A stretch of DNA of 64,000 nucleotides from Elusimicrobiota bacterium (GCA_016194705.1 JACQAZ010000034.1:62001-126000), one strand, 5' to 3'; shown: positions 55,903-64,000, numbered from the stretch's first letter. A program made the numbers and translations. The notes: a model not told the origin generated them from the sequence alone.

Positions 55903-58119
55903 TTATTCAGGCCGACTGATGGCGACCGTCAGCCGCACGGCTCCCGGAGCGACCTCGACCGTCTCGATCCCGTTGGGCAGATCGAAGGGACGGCGGAAAT
56001 CGACGGGAGGGCGCTGATGCTCTCCTACGACTTTCAAGACCTCTTGCACCAAGGATTCCGGGAGGGTGATATTCTTCAGCTTGGCCTTGCGTACGTCGGC
56101 GAGGAGCTTTCCTTTCGCCGAGGTCACGCGGAGCCGCAGCTCGGCCGCGTTGTCCATATTCAGATACCGGCGCAGCGAGCCAAGCGACTGCAACGGGCTC
56201 GGGCCGAGCCGGACAACCGCCTCGGCGGAGACGATGCGCTCCATCTCGAAATGGACGGCCGCGGAGAGGACATCGACCCCGCCGGCCCCGTGCTTGGCCC
56301 TGATCCAGTGCTGGAGATAGTCGTTCGCCTCTGATTCCGTCACCGTGAAGACTTTCTCGGTTCGCCGCTTCCCCCCGGCTTTATTGTCCTTGATGAGACG
56401 GATGATCCGTTCTACCTTCTCGGCGATCTTGTCCTCGAGCACGATCTGCGCGGCCTCGCGCTCCGCGCGCCGCGCCTTTTCCACGGCTTGCCGCCGTTGT
56501 TCCCAGGCGATGACCTTGGCCGCGCCGAGCAGCAGCAGCACCGCGGCCGCGGCGAACCGGGGAGCTCGCGCTCGCACGGTCTTTGACGCAGTGCTCTCGC
56601 AAAGCCGGATCAGATTGAAGACCGCGATCGCATTGAAGGCCACCGCCGAGTTCTGCCCGTGCACTGGAACGAGAATCCGCACGATCGAGCAAAAAGCGAA
56701 ATAGATGAACATGGCCAGCAGGCAAAGGATCGGGAGGGGAGCGGCGTCATCAGAAGATCCGGCGGCCGACGCGGCGTAAAGCGCCTGCCCGACCAAGAAA
56801 TACGCGCACAGGAGGTAGATGTAAAAGAGCGGGCTGGAAGGGAAGTATTTCCACCTGAGGTTCAAGATCCAGTCCGTGTGGACGTGCCTGACGCTCGCCG
56901 ACATGTCGTCGGCGTCAACGGGGATTGATGGATTCAGGTTTGGAATGTATCCTTGTGAAGATAGGCGTCCGGACCAGCTGTAGTAAGGGAGGAATAAGAA
57001 GTAATCCCATGCGCTGCGCAGCAAGAAGCCCGCAAAATGCCAAGGTCTGCCGATAATGCTGCGGAAATAGAGGTTCCGAATTCCGGCAGCGTATTCTTTC
57101 GAATAGAAAAGCCGAAAGAGGTTCTTGGTGCCCGGAAAATATGGCTGTTCGGCGAACTTCGCCTTTGCTTCGGGATAGGCCGTGTAGAAATCATTGGAGC
57201 CGACCCCGTCGTCGTGCCGGTTGGGCTTGTCGAAGCGGACCATCGAAATGTAGAGCGCATGGAACAAAGGCGCATAGACGCGTTCCTGGCTTGGCGCCGG
57301 CGCAAAGACGATCTTGCGGTCACGCTGCGCTCGCAATCCCGCGACCGCGCCGAAGTACGATGCCCAGCCGAGCGCCAGCAGCGAGGCGGCGGCCAAGAGG
57401 GCTCCCCCGATCTTCTTTCGGCGAGGGCCGAGCCAGACTAGGAATACCGCGAAGATAAAGAGGGATGCCAGCGCGATGAGAGCCTCGGACATTCTGATGT
57501 GGCCGGTGTAGGCCAGCAGGAAGCCTGCGGGGATCAAGGACAGCAAGGAATGTTTGCGTCCCGTCCGGACAAAGTGCATCACGAGGATGAAGACTGAGCA
57601 GACGAGCGGCGGGTTAAGGATCATGTACGCGTGCATGTCCGGCATCCCGTAGATGAGCCCCGGGGATAGGAGCTTGAAAGCCGCCAGAAGCGCAAAGATT
57701 GGGATCGCGAGCCAGCCGTTCCTCAGGATTAGATAGCCGGCCAGAAGAGAAAAGATCGCGCAGAGGATCGTGAATGCGGCGTTGATGAAGAAGGCGATCG
57801 TATGCTCGGTGATCCGGATCCCCATGACGAGGCAGATCAGCTGGTGCGTCAACGATTCGCCGTCGACGGAGCCGTAGGAAAACATCGCCCTCTCGCTCGG
57901 GACCAGCTGTCCCGCGATCCTCTTCACCAGAACGACGCCGGTTTCTCTCGGCAGATTCAAATCGGCGAGGAAGTCCATTCGAGTCCTTCCATCGAAAGAC
58001 CCGAGATTAGGATAGTTGATGACGCTGTCGTCGATTTTAAAGAGGCCGAAGGCCGCGGCCAGGCCCAAGATGATCAGCGGCGGCAGCAGAAAGTCGCGAG
58101 TTCCGGGGTGAGCGGTCAT
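55903..58119 (-). CDS. Multi-pass membrane protein of unknown function with C-terminal soluble domain
   Basis: A 738-residue protein. About ten or more hydrophobic segments fill residues 10-510 (FLLPPLIILGLAAAFGLF, FFINAAFTILCAIFSLLAGYLIL, LLAAASLLALGWASYFGAV, LPILCLLAMFIYFAFCSIV). A charged helix follows (EQRRQAVEKARRAEREAAQ, about 520-540), then a soluble domain of about 150 residues (FTVTESEANDYLQHWIRAK...LPNGIETVEVAPGAVRLTVAI). The layout recalls GT-C-type or polymerase-like membrane proteins, but no signature was recognised. It could be a Wzy-like or lipid-linked glycosyltransferase candidate; this is speculation. ATG at 58119. Confidence 0.6.
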   Translation of the reverse strand: MTAHPGTRDFLLPPLIILGLAAAFGLFKIDDSVINYPNLGSFDGRTRMDFLADLNLPRETGVVLVKRIAGQLVPSERAMFSYGSVDGESLTHQLICLVMGIRITEHTIAFFINAAFTILCAIFSLLAGYLILRNGWLAIPIFALLAAFKLLSPGLIYGMPDMHAYMILNPPLVCSVFILVMHFVRTGRKHSLLSLIPAGFLLAYTGHIRMSEALIALASLFIFAVFLVWLGPRRKKIGGALLAAASLLALGWASYFGAVAGLRAQRDRKIVFAPAPSQERVYAPLFHALYISMVRFDKPNRHDDGVGSNDFYTAYPEAKAKFAEQPYFPGTKNLFRLFYSKEYAAGIRNLYFRSIIGRPWHFAGFLLRSAWDYFLFLPYYSWSGRLSSQGYIPNLNPSIPVDADDMSASVRHVHTDWILNLRWKYFPSSPLFYIYLLCAYFLVGQALYAASAAGSSDDAAPLPILCLLAMFIYFAFCSIVRILVPVHGQNSAVAFNAIAVFNLIRLCESTASKTVRARAPRFAAAAVLLLLGAAKVIAWEQRRQAVEKARRAEREAAQIVLEDKIAEKVERIIRLIKDNKAGGKRRTEKVFTVTESEANDYLQHWIRAKHGAGGVDVLSAAVHFEMERIVSAEAVVRLGPSPLQSLGSLRRYLNMDNAAELRLRVTSAKGKLLADVRKAKLKNITLPESLVQEVLKVVGEHQRPPVDFRRPFDLPNGIETVEVAPGAVRLTVAISRPE

Positions 58120-58123
58120 TGCG

Positions 58124-58837
58124 TCAGCGTTCGGGCTTCTTCGCGCAGCAGTAGTATTGCCCGCCGATGGGCAGCTTGTGCAGGCTCGGTTCAAGCGCGC
58201 GCAGCCGCGAGAGAAACCGCGGGAAAAACACGATGTAGCGCGTCTCCACGCCGAGCAGGCCCGCCTCGCGGCAAACGCGCTCGATGTGCCCGCTTCGGTA
58301 GAGCGTGACGCCGACATCGACGGGGCAATAGCGGACGACCCAGCGCGTCAGGGGATTGACGGGATTGTGCTCAAAAGTGAAGAGGTGCCCGCCCGGCTTG
58401 AGCACGCGGGACATCTCCCGCGCCATGGCCGCGTGGCTCTCCCGGGACGTGTGGTGGAAGATGCAGCTTGAGAACACCACGTCGAAGGCCGCGTCATCGA
58501 AAGGGATGCTCTCGGCGTGCCCGCGCGCGAAGGTCCCTTCGGGCAGGCCGCGGCGCAGTGCGGCGTCGAGCATGCCCCGCGAGGGCTCGATGCCGTTGAC
58601 CTCGCGGAATTCCCCGCGCAGCAGCTCGACGAAGCGTCCCTTGCCGCAGCCGACGTCGAGCACGCGTAACCCTGACGCATTCAGCCCCAGACGGGCAAGG
58701 TGCTCGACAAGCTCACGGGCCTTGATCCGGAGAAAGTAGTCGTGAGGCTCGCCCGCCGCGGATTTGACGGCGGAGTCGATGTCCTCCTCGTAGTGATAGC
58801 AGATGCGGTCGAAATCGCCCGGAGCCGGCTTAGGCAC
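58124..58837 (-). CDS. Class I SAM methyltransferase
   Basis: A 237-residue methyltransferase. VLDVGCGKGRFVELL (motif I), VNGIEPSRGMLDAAL, GHAESIPFDDAAFDVVFSSCIFHHTS and LKPGGHLFTFEHNP are textbook UbiE/Methyltransf_11-type elements. It sits between a multi-pass membrane protein and an epimerase, followed by GT2 further upstream. Start GTG at 58837 overlaps the epimerase stop by 8 bases. The substrate is unknown. Confidence 0.82.
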   Translation of the reverse strand: MPKPAPGDFDRICYHYEEDIDSAVKSAAGEPHDYFLRIKARELVEHLARLGLNASGLRVLDVGCGKGRFVELLRGEFREVNGIEPSRGMLDAALRRGLPEGTFARGHAESIPFDDAAFDVVFSSCIFHHTSRESHAAMAREMSRVLKPGGHLFTFEHNPVNPLTRWVVRYCPVDVGVTLYRSGHIERVCREAGLLGVETRYIVFFPRFLSRLRALEPSLHKLPIGGQYYCCAKKPER

Positions 58838-59681
58838 GAAGCAGCTCCTCCAAGGGACGGGGCTTGAAGCCGAGGTCGCGGATCGCGGCGCTGGAATCGC
58901 TCGATTTCTTGACCAACAATCTTGCGGCTTGGTCAGGTGCCAGCGAGCCGAGCGTGAGGGCGCAGGCCGCGCGCAGGAACGCCGCCGGCACGGGGATCGG
59001 CAATACCCGGCGCCCCGAGGCGCCATCGAGCAAGCGCCAAATGTCCACGAACCGATAATCTCGCGGCCCCGCCAGCGTGTAGGTCTTGCCGAGGCAGACC
59101 GGGTTGAGAAGCGAGCGCGTGACGGCTTCGACCGTGTCGTCGAGGCCGATGGGCGCCAGCGTCGTCGCGGATAGGATTACCGGGAAAATCCTCCAGCGCC
59201 GCGCCATTGCAACGAACTGCGTGATCCCGCGGCCGTACTGCTCGCCGAGAATTTCGGCCGGCCGGAAGATCGTCCAAGGCAGGGCGCTTTCTTGGATGGC
59301 GTGCTCGGCCAGGGTTTTCGAGAGACTGTAGGCCCCTCCGGCCTCGCCTTGACAGCGAGAGCTCAGAAAAACGAATTGCCGGATTCCGGACCCCGACGCG
59401 GCTTTCAGCAGGCGCCGCGTGCCTTCCAGGTTGACGCGCCGGTAGGATTCCAGGTCGGCCGAGTGCGAGACGGCCGCGAAATGGAGGATCGCGTCGAGAG
59501 GGGGCAGTTCGCTGAGCTCGGTCAGCGAAGCATCCAGGACTTCGTCGCCCTCCGCCGCCTCGACGGGCTTTTTATGCCGCATCAGCAGGAATGACGCCCC
59601 GGAGAACCGCGGCTCCGCCTTGAGGCGGCGATACAAGCGGCGGCCGAGCTCGCAACTTGCACCCGTCAGGAGGATTTTCAA
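58830..59681 (-). CDS. NAD-dependent epimerase/dehydratase family protein
   Basis: A 283-residue extended SDR: ILLTGASCELGRRLYRRL binds the cofactor, ILHFAAVSHSADL is the second strand, FLSSRCQGEAGGAYSLSKTLAEHAI contains the serine and Tyr-x3-Lys (YSLSK), and TIFRPAEILGEQYGRGI follows. The cofactor motif has Glu-Leu in place of the usual Phe-Ile/Gly. The start is TTG at 59681, overlapping the GT2 stop (TTGA); an upstream start at 59714 would extend into the GT2 coding end. It is probably a 4-epimerase or reductase of a sugar or polyprenyl-linked sugar. Confidence 0.8.
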   Translation of the reverse strand: MKILLTGASCELGRRLYRRLKAEPRFSGASFLLMRHKKPVEAAEGDEVLDASLTELSELPPLDAILHFAAVSHSADLESYRRVNLEGTRRLLKAASGSGIRQFVFLSSRCQGEAGGAYSLSKTLAEHAIQESALPWTIFRPAEILGEQYGRGITQFVAMARRWRIFPVILSATTLAPIGLDDTVEAVTRSLLNPVCLGKTYTLAGPRDYRFVDIWRLLDGASGRRVLPIPVPAAFLRAACALTLGSLAPDQAARLLVKKSSDSSAAIRDLGFKPRPLEELLRA

Positions 59682-60433
59682 TTCTCCCTCTTGTCCCCGA
59701 AGCGGTAGCGCCACATGTTCATGAGGAACTCGACGACCGCTTCGGGCTTGACGAAAGAATAGCGTCCTTCCAGCTCTTGATAGTGGACGGGGATCTCGGC
59801 CACGCGCAGCCCAAGGCGGCCCGCCTTGATCATGATCTCGGCGTCGGCGAACCAGTCGGTGCTCTCGATCTTGAAACGCTCGTAGGCGCCTCTCTTGAAG
59901 AACTTCGGTTTTGAATTGATGTCGAAATAGCGGCTTTTCGCGAACAGCAGACGGAACAGCGTGTTATAAGCGAAGGACAGAAGAATTCGCGCGGGGCCGT
60001 CGCCGCGAAGAACGCGGTAGGTCTTGACGAGATCGACGTCGTCGTGCAGGAGGCGTCCGACGCAGGCGTTGATCGCCTCGTGCGGAAATTGTCCGTCGCC
60101 GTCCACGACCCCAAGGTATTGTCCGCCGCAGGCGTCCAAGCCCATCACGAGGTCCCATCCCATCATCCCGTTTTTCTTGATGGAGACCATCTTCGTGTTC
60201 GGCAGGCGCTTGCAGAGTTTGGACACGATCTCCGGGGTCCTGTCGCGCATTCCCTCTTGATAGTTCGCGACGAGGACGAGCTCCCAAGTGAAGCTGTAGT
60301 CGGAGAGGATAGCATGCATCTTCTCGACGAAAGGGACGATCCTTTCCTCGGCGCGGTAGCAGAGAATGGCGAGAGAAATGAAGGGTGGGGCGTCGGCGTC
60401 GTTCCCCGGCGTGACGTCTCGTCGTGGCGGCAT
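59678..60433 (-). CDS. Family 2 glycosyltransferase (polyprenyl-phosphate sugar transferase-like)
   Basis: A 251-residue GT-A protein. It opens FISLAILCYRAEERIVPFVEKMHAIL, has WELVLVANYQEGMRD in place of the usual VNDGS, and DACGGQYLGVVDGDGQFP carries the metal-binding DGDGQ. The tail RVAEIPVHYQELEGRYSFVKP is typical of dolichyl/polyprenyl-phosphate sugar synthases. It may make a lipid-phosphate-linked sugar for the adjacent membrane protein. The ATG at 60433 is preceded by a promoter (60453-60458). It heads the four-gene unit 60433-55903. Confidence 0.82.
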   Translation of the reverse strand: MPPRRDVTPGNDADAPPFISLAILCYRAEERIVPFVEKMHAILSDYSFTWELVLVANYQEGMRDRTPEIVSKLCKRLPNTKMVSIKKNGMMGWDLVMGLDACGGQYLGVVDGDGQFPHEAINACVGRLLHDDVDLVKTYRVLRGDGPARILLSFAYNTLFRLLFAKSRYFDINSKPKFFKRGAYERFKIESTDWFADAEIMIKAGRLGLRVAEIPVHYQELEGRYSFVKPEAVVEFLMNMWRYRFGDKREN

Positions 60434-60452
60434 GTCGATTGTCTAGGATTCG

Positions 60453-60507
60453 ATTCTACTTCTTTTGCTTAGCGGCCAAATATGGGGGGAGGCCAATTTG
60501 GTAAGAT
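60453..60507. promoter_or_regulatory. Divergent promoters between the GT2 and methyltransferase genes
   Basis: Minus: TAGAAT at 60458-60453, 19 bases before the GT2 ATG (60433). Plus: TGG-TAAGAT at 60499-60507, 25 bases before the methyltransferase ATG (60533). Neither abuts the GTTCA-N5-TGAAC palindrome, so this end of the locus may escape the common operator. The 99-base gap contains nothing else recognisable. Confidence 0.45.
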
Positions 60508-60532
60508 CGCTTCGCCCCTCGGGCGATGCGGC

Positions 60533-61378
60533 ATGGATAAAGACGAAGAGAAGTCCTGCACGGTGTGCGGCGCTCCCGGCCGGCTGACCGTCGCCAGGCC
60601 CGAGGGCAGCCTTTACCGCTGCCCGGCTTGCGACCACTGCTTCAGCGGACTCGAAACCATGCCCGAGCATGAGTCCTACGGCGATGAGTATTACGACGAG
60701 AAGCACCGCGCATGGTTCGAGAATCCGAACACCGAGTTGTTCGACTATATCCAGGGCTGGGTCACCAGGGTGGGCCCGCGCGCTTCGGTCCTGGACGTCG
60801 GCGCCGGGCGCGGCGACTTCCTGCGGCATCTGCGCGCCAAGGAGCCCGGCCTTGCTCTGACCGGCGTCGACGTGTCGCCGATCCCTCCGGCCGAGGGCAT
60901 CACTTGGATCAGGGGCGACGCGCTCGATCTCAAGCTGGCCCGAAGGTTCGACGCCGTCTTGAGCCTGGCGGTCATCGAGCATGTCGTCGACATTCACGGA
61001 TTCGTAAGAGGCTTGAAGGCTCTCTGCGCGCCCGGCGGCCTCGTGGTCGTCATGACGGTCAACGATCGCAGCATCCTTTACGGCGCGGCGCGCGCGATGC
61101 GCTGGCTCGGGCTGAGCGGTCCTTTCAATAGGCTCTATGAGAAGCATCATGTCAATCATTTCAATGTCTCTTCGCTGCGGCGATTGCTCGATAGCGAAGG
61201 GCTTTCGATCATTGAGACTCATTACCACAACATCCCGATGGCCGCCGTGGACATAGAAGCGCCGTCCGCTCCGATCGCCGCGATCTACCGGGTCGGAGTG
61301 CGCGGCGCGTTCGCCCTCGGGACCATCCTTCGAAAGACCTACCTTCAGACCATCGTATGCCGGAATGCCGGTCCTTGA
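60533..61378 (+). CDS. Zinc-ribbon class I SAM methyltransferase
   Basis: A 281-residue protein. An N-terminal zinc ribbon (CTVCGAPG at about 9-16, CPACDHCF about 33-40) precedes the methyltransferase core: VLDVGAGRGDFLRHL, LALTGVDVSPI, FDAVLSLAVIEHVVDIHGF and LCAPGGLVVVMTVND. The zinc plus core layout is like the 4983-5981 protein, but without the hydrophobic C-terminus. ATG at 60533 is preferred over 60482, which would add an unconserved GGG-rich leader. It is the only plus-strand gene in the right part of the window and converges with 61386. Confidence 0.8.
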   Translation: MDKDEEKSCTVCGAPGRLTVARPEGSLYRCPACDHCFSGLETMPEHESYGDEYYDEKHRAWFENPNTELFDYIQGWVTRVGPRASVLDVGAGRGDFLRHLRAKEPGLALTGVDVSPIPPAEGITWIRGDALDLKLARRFDAVLSLAVIEHVVDIHGFVRGLKALCAPGGLVVVMTVNDRSILYGAARAMRWLGLSGPFNRLYEKHHVNHFNVSSLRRLLDSEGLSIIETHYHNIPMAAVDIEAPSAPIAAIYRVGVRGAFALGTILRKTYLQTIVCRNAGP

Positions 61379-61385
61379 GCGCCGG

Positions 61386-63614
61386 CTATTTCGATCCCGG
61401 CCCCAAGTCGTGATAAAAATCCTGGCTGATCGGGAAAAGGATGCGCAAGTCCGTCGGGCGCCCGAAGATCCCTGAATTCCTGATCGCGGGCTTGAGCCCG
61501 CAGTAGGCGTGCTTGGCCAGCAGCCGCCGCAGATACGGCTTGAGCCTCAAGGCGCTCGCGTAGCAGGTCCGCGCCCGCGCGTAGCGCCCGCTCCGAAAAT
61601 AGACGCCGCCGATGAATTCCTGATGCAGGAACGCGCCCGTCCGCAGGCGGAACGACTCCCGCAGGCATGCGTCGGCCTCGCGGTGCAGGCCCGCCCTCTG
61701 ATAGAGGCTCCCCATTTGCGCCAGCCGGAAATAGTCGCGCGCGCGGGAGAAGCGCAGGCGCGCGGTCTCGAGGTCCCTGCGCGCTCCCGGCGCGCCGAGC
61801 GCCAGCGCGAGAAAGCCGAGGGCCGGCTCCGTCCCCTTTGCCTTGACCGCCAGCCGCGACACGAACCCCTTTGTTGAGCCCGCGGGCGAAAGGCGAAGCA
61901 CGTCGAGGAGCAAGGCCGCGTCGGCGCCGGCGCAGGCGTCCTCGGCGATGTCGTCGTGGCCCAGGCGCGCCGCAGTCCGCGCGAGGCACGCCGCGCGCGC
62001 CGCGTCGGCGCGAGCCTCGCCCCGGCGGGCCAAGAGGCGCTGCCGGGCTTTTTTGGCCAAGCCGCAGCCGTGCTCGAGCTCGGCGGTCTTCATGTCGAGG
62101 AAGAAATCAAGCTCCTTGGCCGCGAGGCGCTTGACCAGTGCCCGCACGGCCTCAAACGAGCCGCAGCGCTCCAGGATGTGCGCGAAGCGCGCCAGCCAAA
62201 AAGGGTTCTGTGATCTCGCGGCCGCCGCGCCGGCGAGCGCGGCGGCCCTCTTCGTCTGTCCCAGTGCGGCCAGCATCGAGGCGAAGTACGTCGACCAGAA
62301 CTCGGAGCGGGGCGTGTCCTTGAGGCCCCCAAGCAGGGGGCCGACGCGGCGCGCGCCGGAGCGCATGAGCCTTATGAGCTCGCTCTGCGCCGACCAGAGC
62401 GTGCGGACGTGCGACTGCTTGAAGTCGAGGCCGCGCTTGGGCCGGGCGGAGCTGATCAGATCGGCGTAGGAGCGGTGCGGAAAATACGGGGAGCGGATCA
62501 GCGCGGCGCAGAAGCCTTTTGGAAGGAAGGCCCCTCGGCGGCGCAGGATCGCTTCGGCGGCGCTTGCCGTTTCGGCGGGAGCGTGCTTCTTAGGGAGAGC
62601 GGCGAGCTCTCCGACCAGGGCCTCGTCGTTGAGCAGGCGGTTCGACATGAAGCCGTTCCAGAGCAGCCTCAGGATCAGCCGCCGCGAAGCGGCATCCTCG
62701 GCCCGTTGCGTCCGGTCATAGATGATGCGCGCCTGCTCGGCGCCGGCGCAGGTCTCGACTTGGGGAGAGAGCTCCATGGAGCGCAGCGTCCAGCGCGCGT
62801 CGAGGGGATACTCGGAGGGTTCGGCGGTCGGCTCGGCGGTGTGGCCGTAGTGGTTTTGAAAGAAAAAGAAGCCTTGGTCCGAGATGTTCCGCTCGATGTA
62901 GCGGATATAGGCCGCGCTCGTCTTCTTGTCCATCTCCTGCATCGAGTCGATGTTGATCGCGACGTCGAAAGTGAAGTCCTGGCTCTGGAGGCGATAGGCG
63001 TTGACGAAGTTCAGCCCGCTCTCCGCCGGGATGAAGAGGTTCGCCGTTCCTTTATAACTCGTCGCTGCCTCGGGAAAGCATGAGCGTAGGTACCATTCCT
63101 GGATCATGAGCGTCTCGGGGAGGTCCGCCGCGTAGTAAGTCAGGCGCTTCCCGTAGTAGGAGCGCAGCAGATAGGCCAGCACGCCCAAGCCTCCGCCGAT
63201 CTCGAGTACGCGCGGCCGTTCGATGCCGCGCTCGGCGGCCGCCGCGATGATCTTGGCGGCGTAGATCACGGTATGGATGAAATTGCTGCTGTAGGTCCGG
63301 CCGCCAAGGCGCAGATCGCGCCGCGGATGGCCGAAATCGCTTTCGCCGATCTTGAGCAGGCGGCGGGTCACGGCGTCCATGGGCTCGAGCGCCGTCGCGT
63401 CGATGAGGTAGTTGAAGTCGTCGATCCAGAGGTTGACGCGGTTCCCCAGCTCGAGCATTCGGAGCATCGTCGCCGGCGGATAGACCCGGCCTTTCTGCTC
63501 GAGAGCCTTGGTCCAGGTGTCGGAGATCGCTTCCGTCGGCGAGCCGCAGGAGGCGTAGTGCGCCCGGACCTCGTCGTACAGCACGGTCGGCGCGCGGCGA
63601 GCGGCGGTCTTCAT
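61386..63614 (-). CDS. NanM-like putative sugar O-methyltransferase with helical-repeat C-terminus
   Basis: A 742-residue protein. The N-terminal 300 residues resemble the putative sugar O-methyltransferase family (TIGR04371-type): VLEIGGGLGVLAYLLRSYYGKRLTYYAADLPETLMIQEWYL, FDVAINIDSMQEMDKKTSAAYIRYI and FFFFQNHYG. From about residue 400 to the end are degenerate TPR-like helical repeats (AALGQTKRAAALAGAAAAR, GSLYQRAGLHREADACLRESFRL, GGVYFRSGRYARARTCYASALRLKP). Family members are normally much shorter, so the repeat extension is unusual. ATG at 63614; the next gene upstream ends 6 bases before it. Confidence 0.75.
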   Translation of the reverse strand: MKTAARRAPTVLYDEVRAHYASCGSPTEAISDTWTKALEQKGRVYPPATMLRMLELGNRVNLWIDDFNYLIDATALEPMDAVTRRLLKIGESDFGHPRRDLRLGGRTYSSNFIHTVIYAAKIIAAAAERGIERPRVLEIGGGLGVLAYLLRSYYGKRLTYYAADLPETLMIQEWYLRSCFPEAATSYKGTANLFIPAESGLNFVNAYRLQSQDFTFDVAINIDSMQEMDKKTSAAYIRYIERNISDQGFFFFQNHYGHTAEPTAEPSEYPLDARWTLRSMELSPQVETCAGAEQARIIYDRTQRAEDAASRRLILRLLWNGFMSNRLLNDEALVGELAALPKKHAPAETASAAEAILRRRGAFLPKGFCAALIRSPYFPHRSYADLISSARPKRGLDFKQSHVRTLWSAQSELIRLMRSGARRVGPLLGGLKDTPRSEFWSTYFASMLAALGQTKRAAALAGAAAARSQNPFWLARFAHILERCGSFEAVRALVKRLAAKELDFFLDMKTAELEHGCGLAKKARQRLLARRGEARADAARAACLARTAARLGHDDIAEDACAGADAALLLDVLRLSPAGSTKGFVSRLAVKAKGTEPALGFLALALGAPGARRDLETARLRFSRARDYFRLAQMGSLYQRAGLHREADACLRESFRLRTGAFLHQEFIGGVYFRSGRYARARTCYASALRLKPYLRRLLAKHAYCGLKPAIRNSGIFGRPTDLRILFPISQDFYHDLGPGSK

Positions 63615-63620
63615 ACTGAC

Positions 63621-64000
63621 TCAGACTCCCGAGCTTGAAAGGGCCGCGTCGAGCAGCCGCGAATGGCGCCGCAGGAAATCGCGCCCGACCCTGCCCGCCG
63701 AGTAGCCTCCGTGGGCTTCCACGACGCGCCGGAAATCCCGCTGGGAGAGCTCGTCTTCCTCGGAGTAGGCGGCGCCGCCCTCGGTGCGCTCGAGCATCTC
63801 CAGCGCGAGGCCCAGGATCTCCTCGGGCGTATTGTCCGAGACCGACAGGCCCTTCGCTTCGAACTGCCGCCGGTATTCCGCCGCGGCGAGGCCGTCGCGG
63901 AAGAGCTCGGGGACGGTCGCGTGGCGGCCTTCCTTTTCGTTCCAAAAGAGCTTGGGGATCCAAAGACAATTGCCGTACCACGGCGGCACCGCGATCATCG
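63621..64000 (-). CDS. TIGR04372-type glycosyltransferase (copy 4, N-terminus cut by window edge)
   Basis: The final 126 codons of a paralogue of the proteins at 49402 and 52987: WYGNCLWIPKLFWNEKEGR, PELFRDGLAAAEYRRQFEAKGLSVSDNTPEEILGLALEMLERTEGGAAYSEEDE and YSAGRVGRDFLRRHSRLLDAAL align with the C-termini of copies 2 and 3. The frame remains open to the window end, so a methionine near the edge is internal. It lies in the same operon as the NanM-like gene. Confidence 0.82.
   Translation of the reverse strand, partial: MIAVPPWYGNCLWIPKLFWNEKEGRHATVPELFRDGLAAAEYRRQFEAKGLSVSDNTPEEILGLALEMLERTEGGAAYSEEDELSQRDFRRVVEAHGGYSAGRVGRDFLRRHSRLLDAALSSSGV

Noticed and set aside
60482..60532. Earlier start for the zinc-ribbon methyltransferase at ATG 60482
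   Set aside because: The added residues (MGGGQFGKIAS...) span a probable -10 box at 60502-60507 and do not resemble the family; the ATG at 60533 begins just before the Cys cluster.
1..64000. CRISPR arrays, insertion sequences, attachment sites, tRNA or rRNA genes
   Set aside because: No spaced direct repeats, transposase motifs, terminal inverted repeats or cloverleaf-like stretches were noticed; the recurring 15-bp palindromes are isolated and promoter-linked, not array-like.

Overview
The window is one continuous surface-glycan (O-antigen, capsule or exopolysaccharide) biosynthesis locus from a GC-rich bacterium. About 57 protein-coding genes fill nearly every base. No rRNA, tRNA, CRISPR array, insertion sequence, replication or core-metabolism gene was found, and no gene-free stretch exceeds about 140 bases. 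The cargo (nonulosonic-acid enzymes, rfbG, six DegT-type aminotransferases, LIC12162- and TIGR04372-type transferases, WbqC-like proteins, PglK-like ABC half-transporters) suggests a Gram-negative-type envelope. The window has no taxonomic marker. An uncultivated lineage such as Elusimicrobiota or Omnitrophota is only a guess.

Layout. (1) 1-12717, minus strand: a MarR-type EPS regulator cut by the window edge; a run of methyltransferase, FemAB-like, DegT-like and GT2 genes; an SDR/methyltransferase/aminotransferase group; and CDP-glucose 4,6-dehydratase with GT4, hexapeptide acyltransferase, LIC12162 transferase and a GDP-sugar reductase-like SDR. (2) 12731-19454, plus strand: aminotransferase, radical SAM, WbqC-like, NeuB-like, PseG-like, LmbE-like deacetylase and a putative transferase. 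(3) 19440-25645: a CBS-nucleotidyltransferase (PtmE-like), a putative transferase, PseG, then divergently a cytidylyltransferase/aldo-keto reductase fusion and a PtmA-like SDR. (4) 25649-33186, minus: pseB, pseC, a second LmbE-NeuB pair, acyltransferase, aminotransferase, a second WbqC and two methyltransferases. (5) 33307-42221, minus: B12-type radical SAM, ABC half-transporter, SDR, SPASM radical SAM, PhyH oxygenase and an AT3/SGNH acyltransferase. (6) 42218-46069, minus: the most unusual part, a fused E1 alpha/beta 2-oxoacid dehydrogenase, a lipoyl/E3-binding/NeuD acyltransferase fusion and another NeuD-like acyltransferase. (7) 46066-64000: four TIGR04372-type transferases, a second ABC half-transporter, FkbM and other methyltransferases, CysE-like acyltransferase, aminotransferase, a membrane protein, GT2, an epimerase and a NanM-like methyltransferase.

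How it works together (inference). The sugar enzymes would make one or more nonulosonic acids (two NeuB-type, two PseG-type, PseB/PseC, one cytidylyltransferase) plus CDP- and GDP-linked deoxysugars. The aminotransferases, acyltransferases, deacetylases and methyltransferases decorate them, the many transferases assemble the glycan, and the ABC half-transporters probably flip lipid-linked intermediates. No Wzx, Wzy, Wza/Wzz or initiating sugar-phosphate transferase was recognised, so those steps lie outside the window.

Regulation. Seven perfect copies of the 15-bp palindrome GTTCA-N5-TGAAC occur in promoter regions, six of them directly abutting a -10 hexamer. One lies in front of the MarR-type regulator itself, so a locus-wide repressor/operator circuit is likely. 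Several promoters put the -10 box only 7-10 nt before the start codon, which points to leaderless mRNAs.
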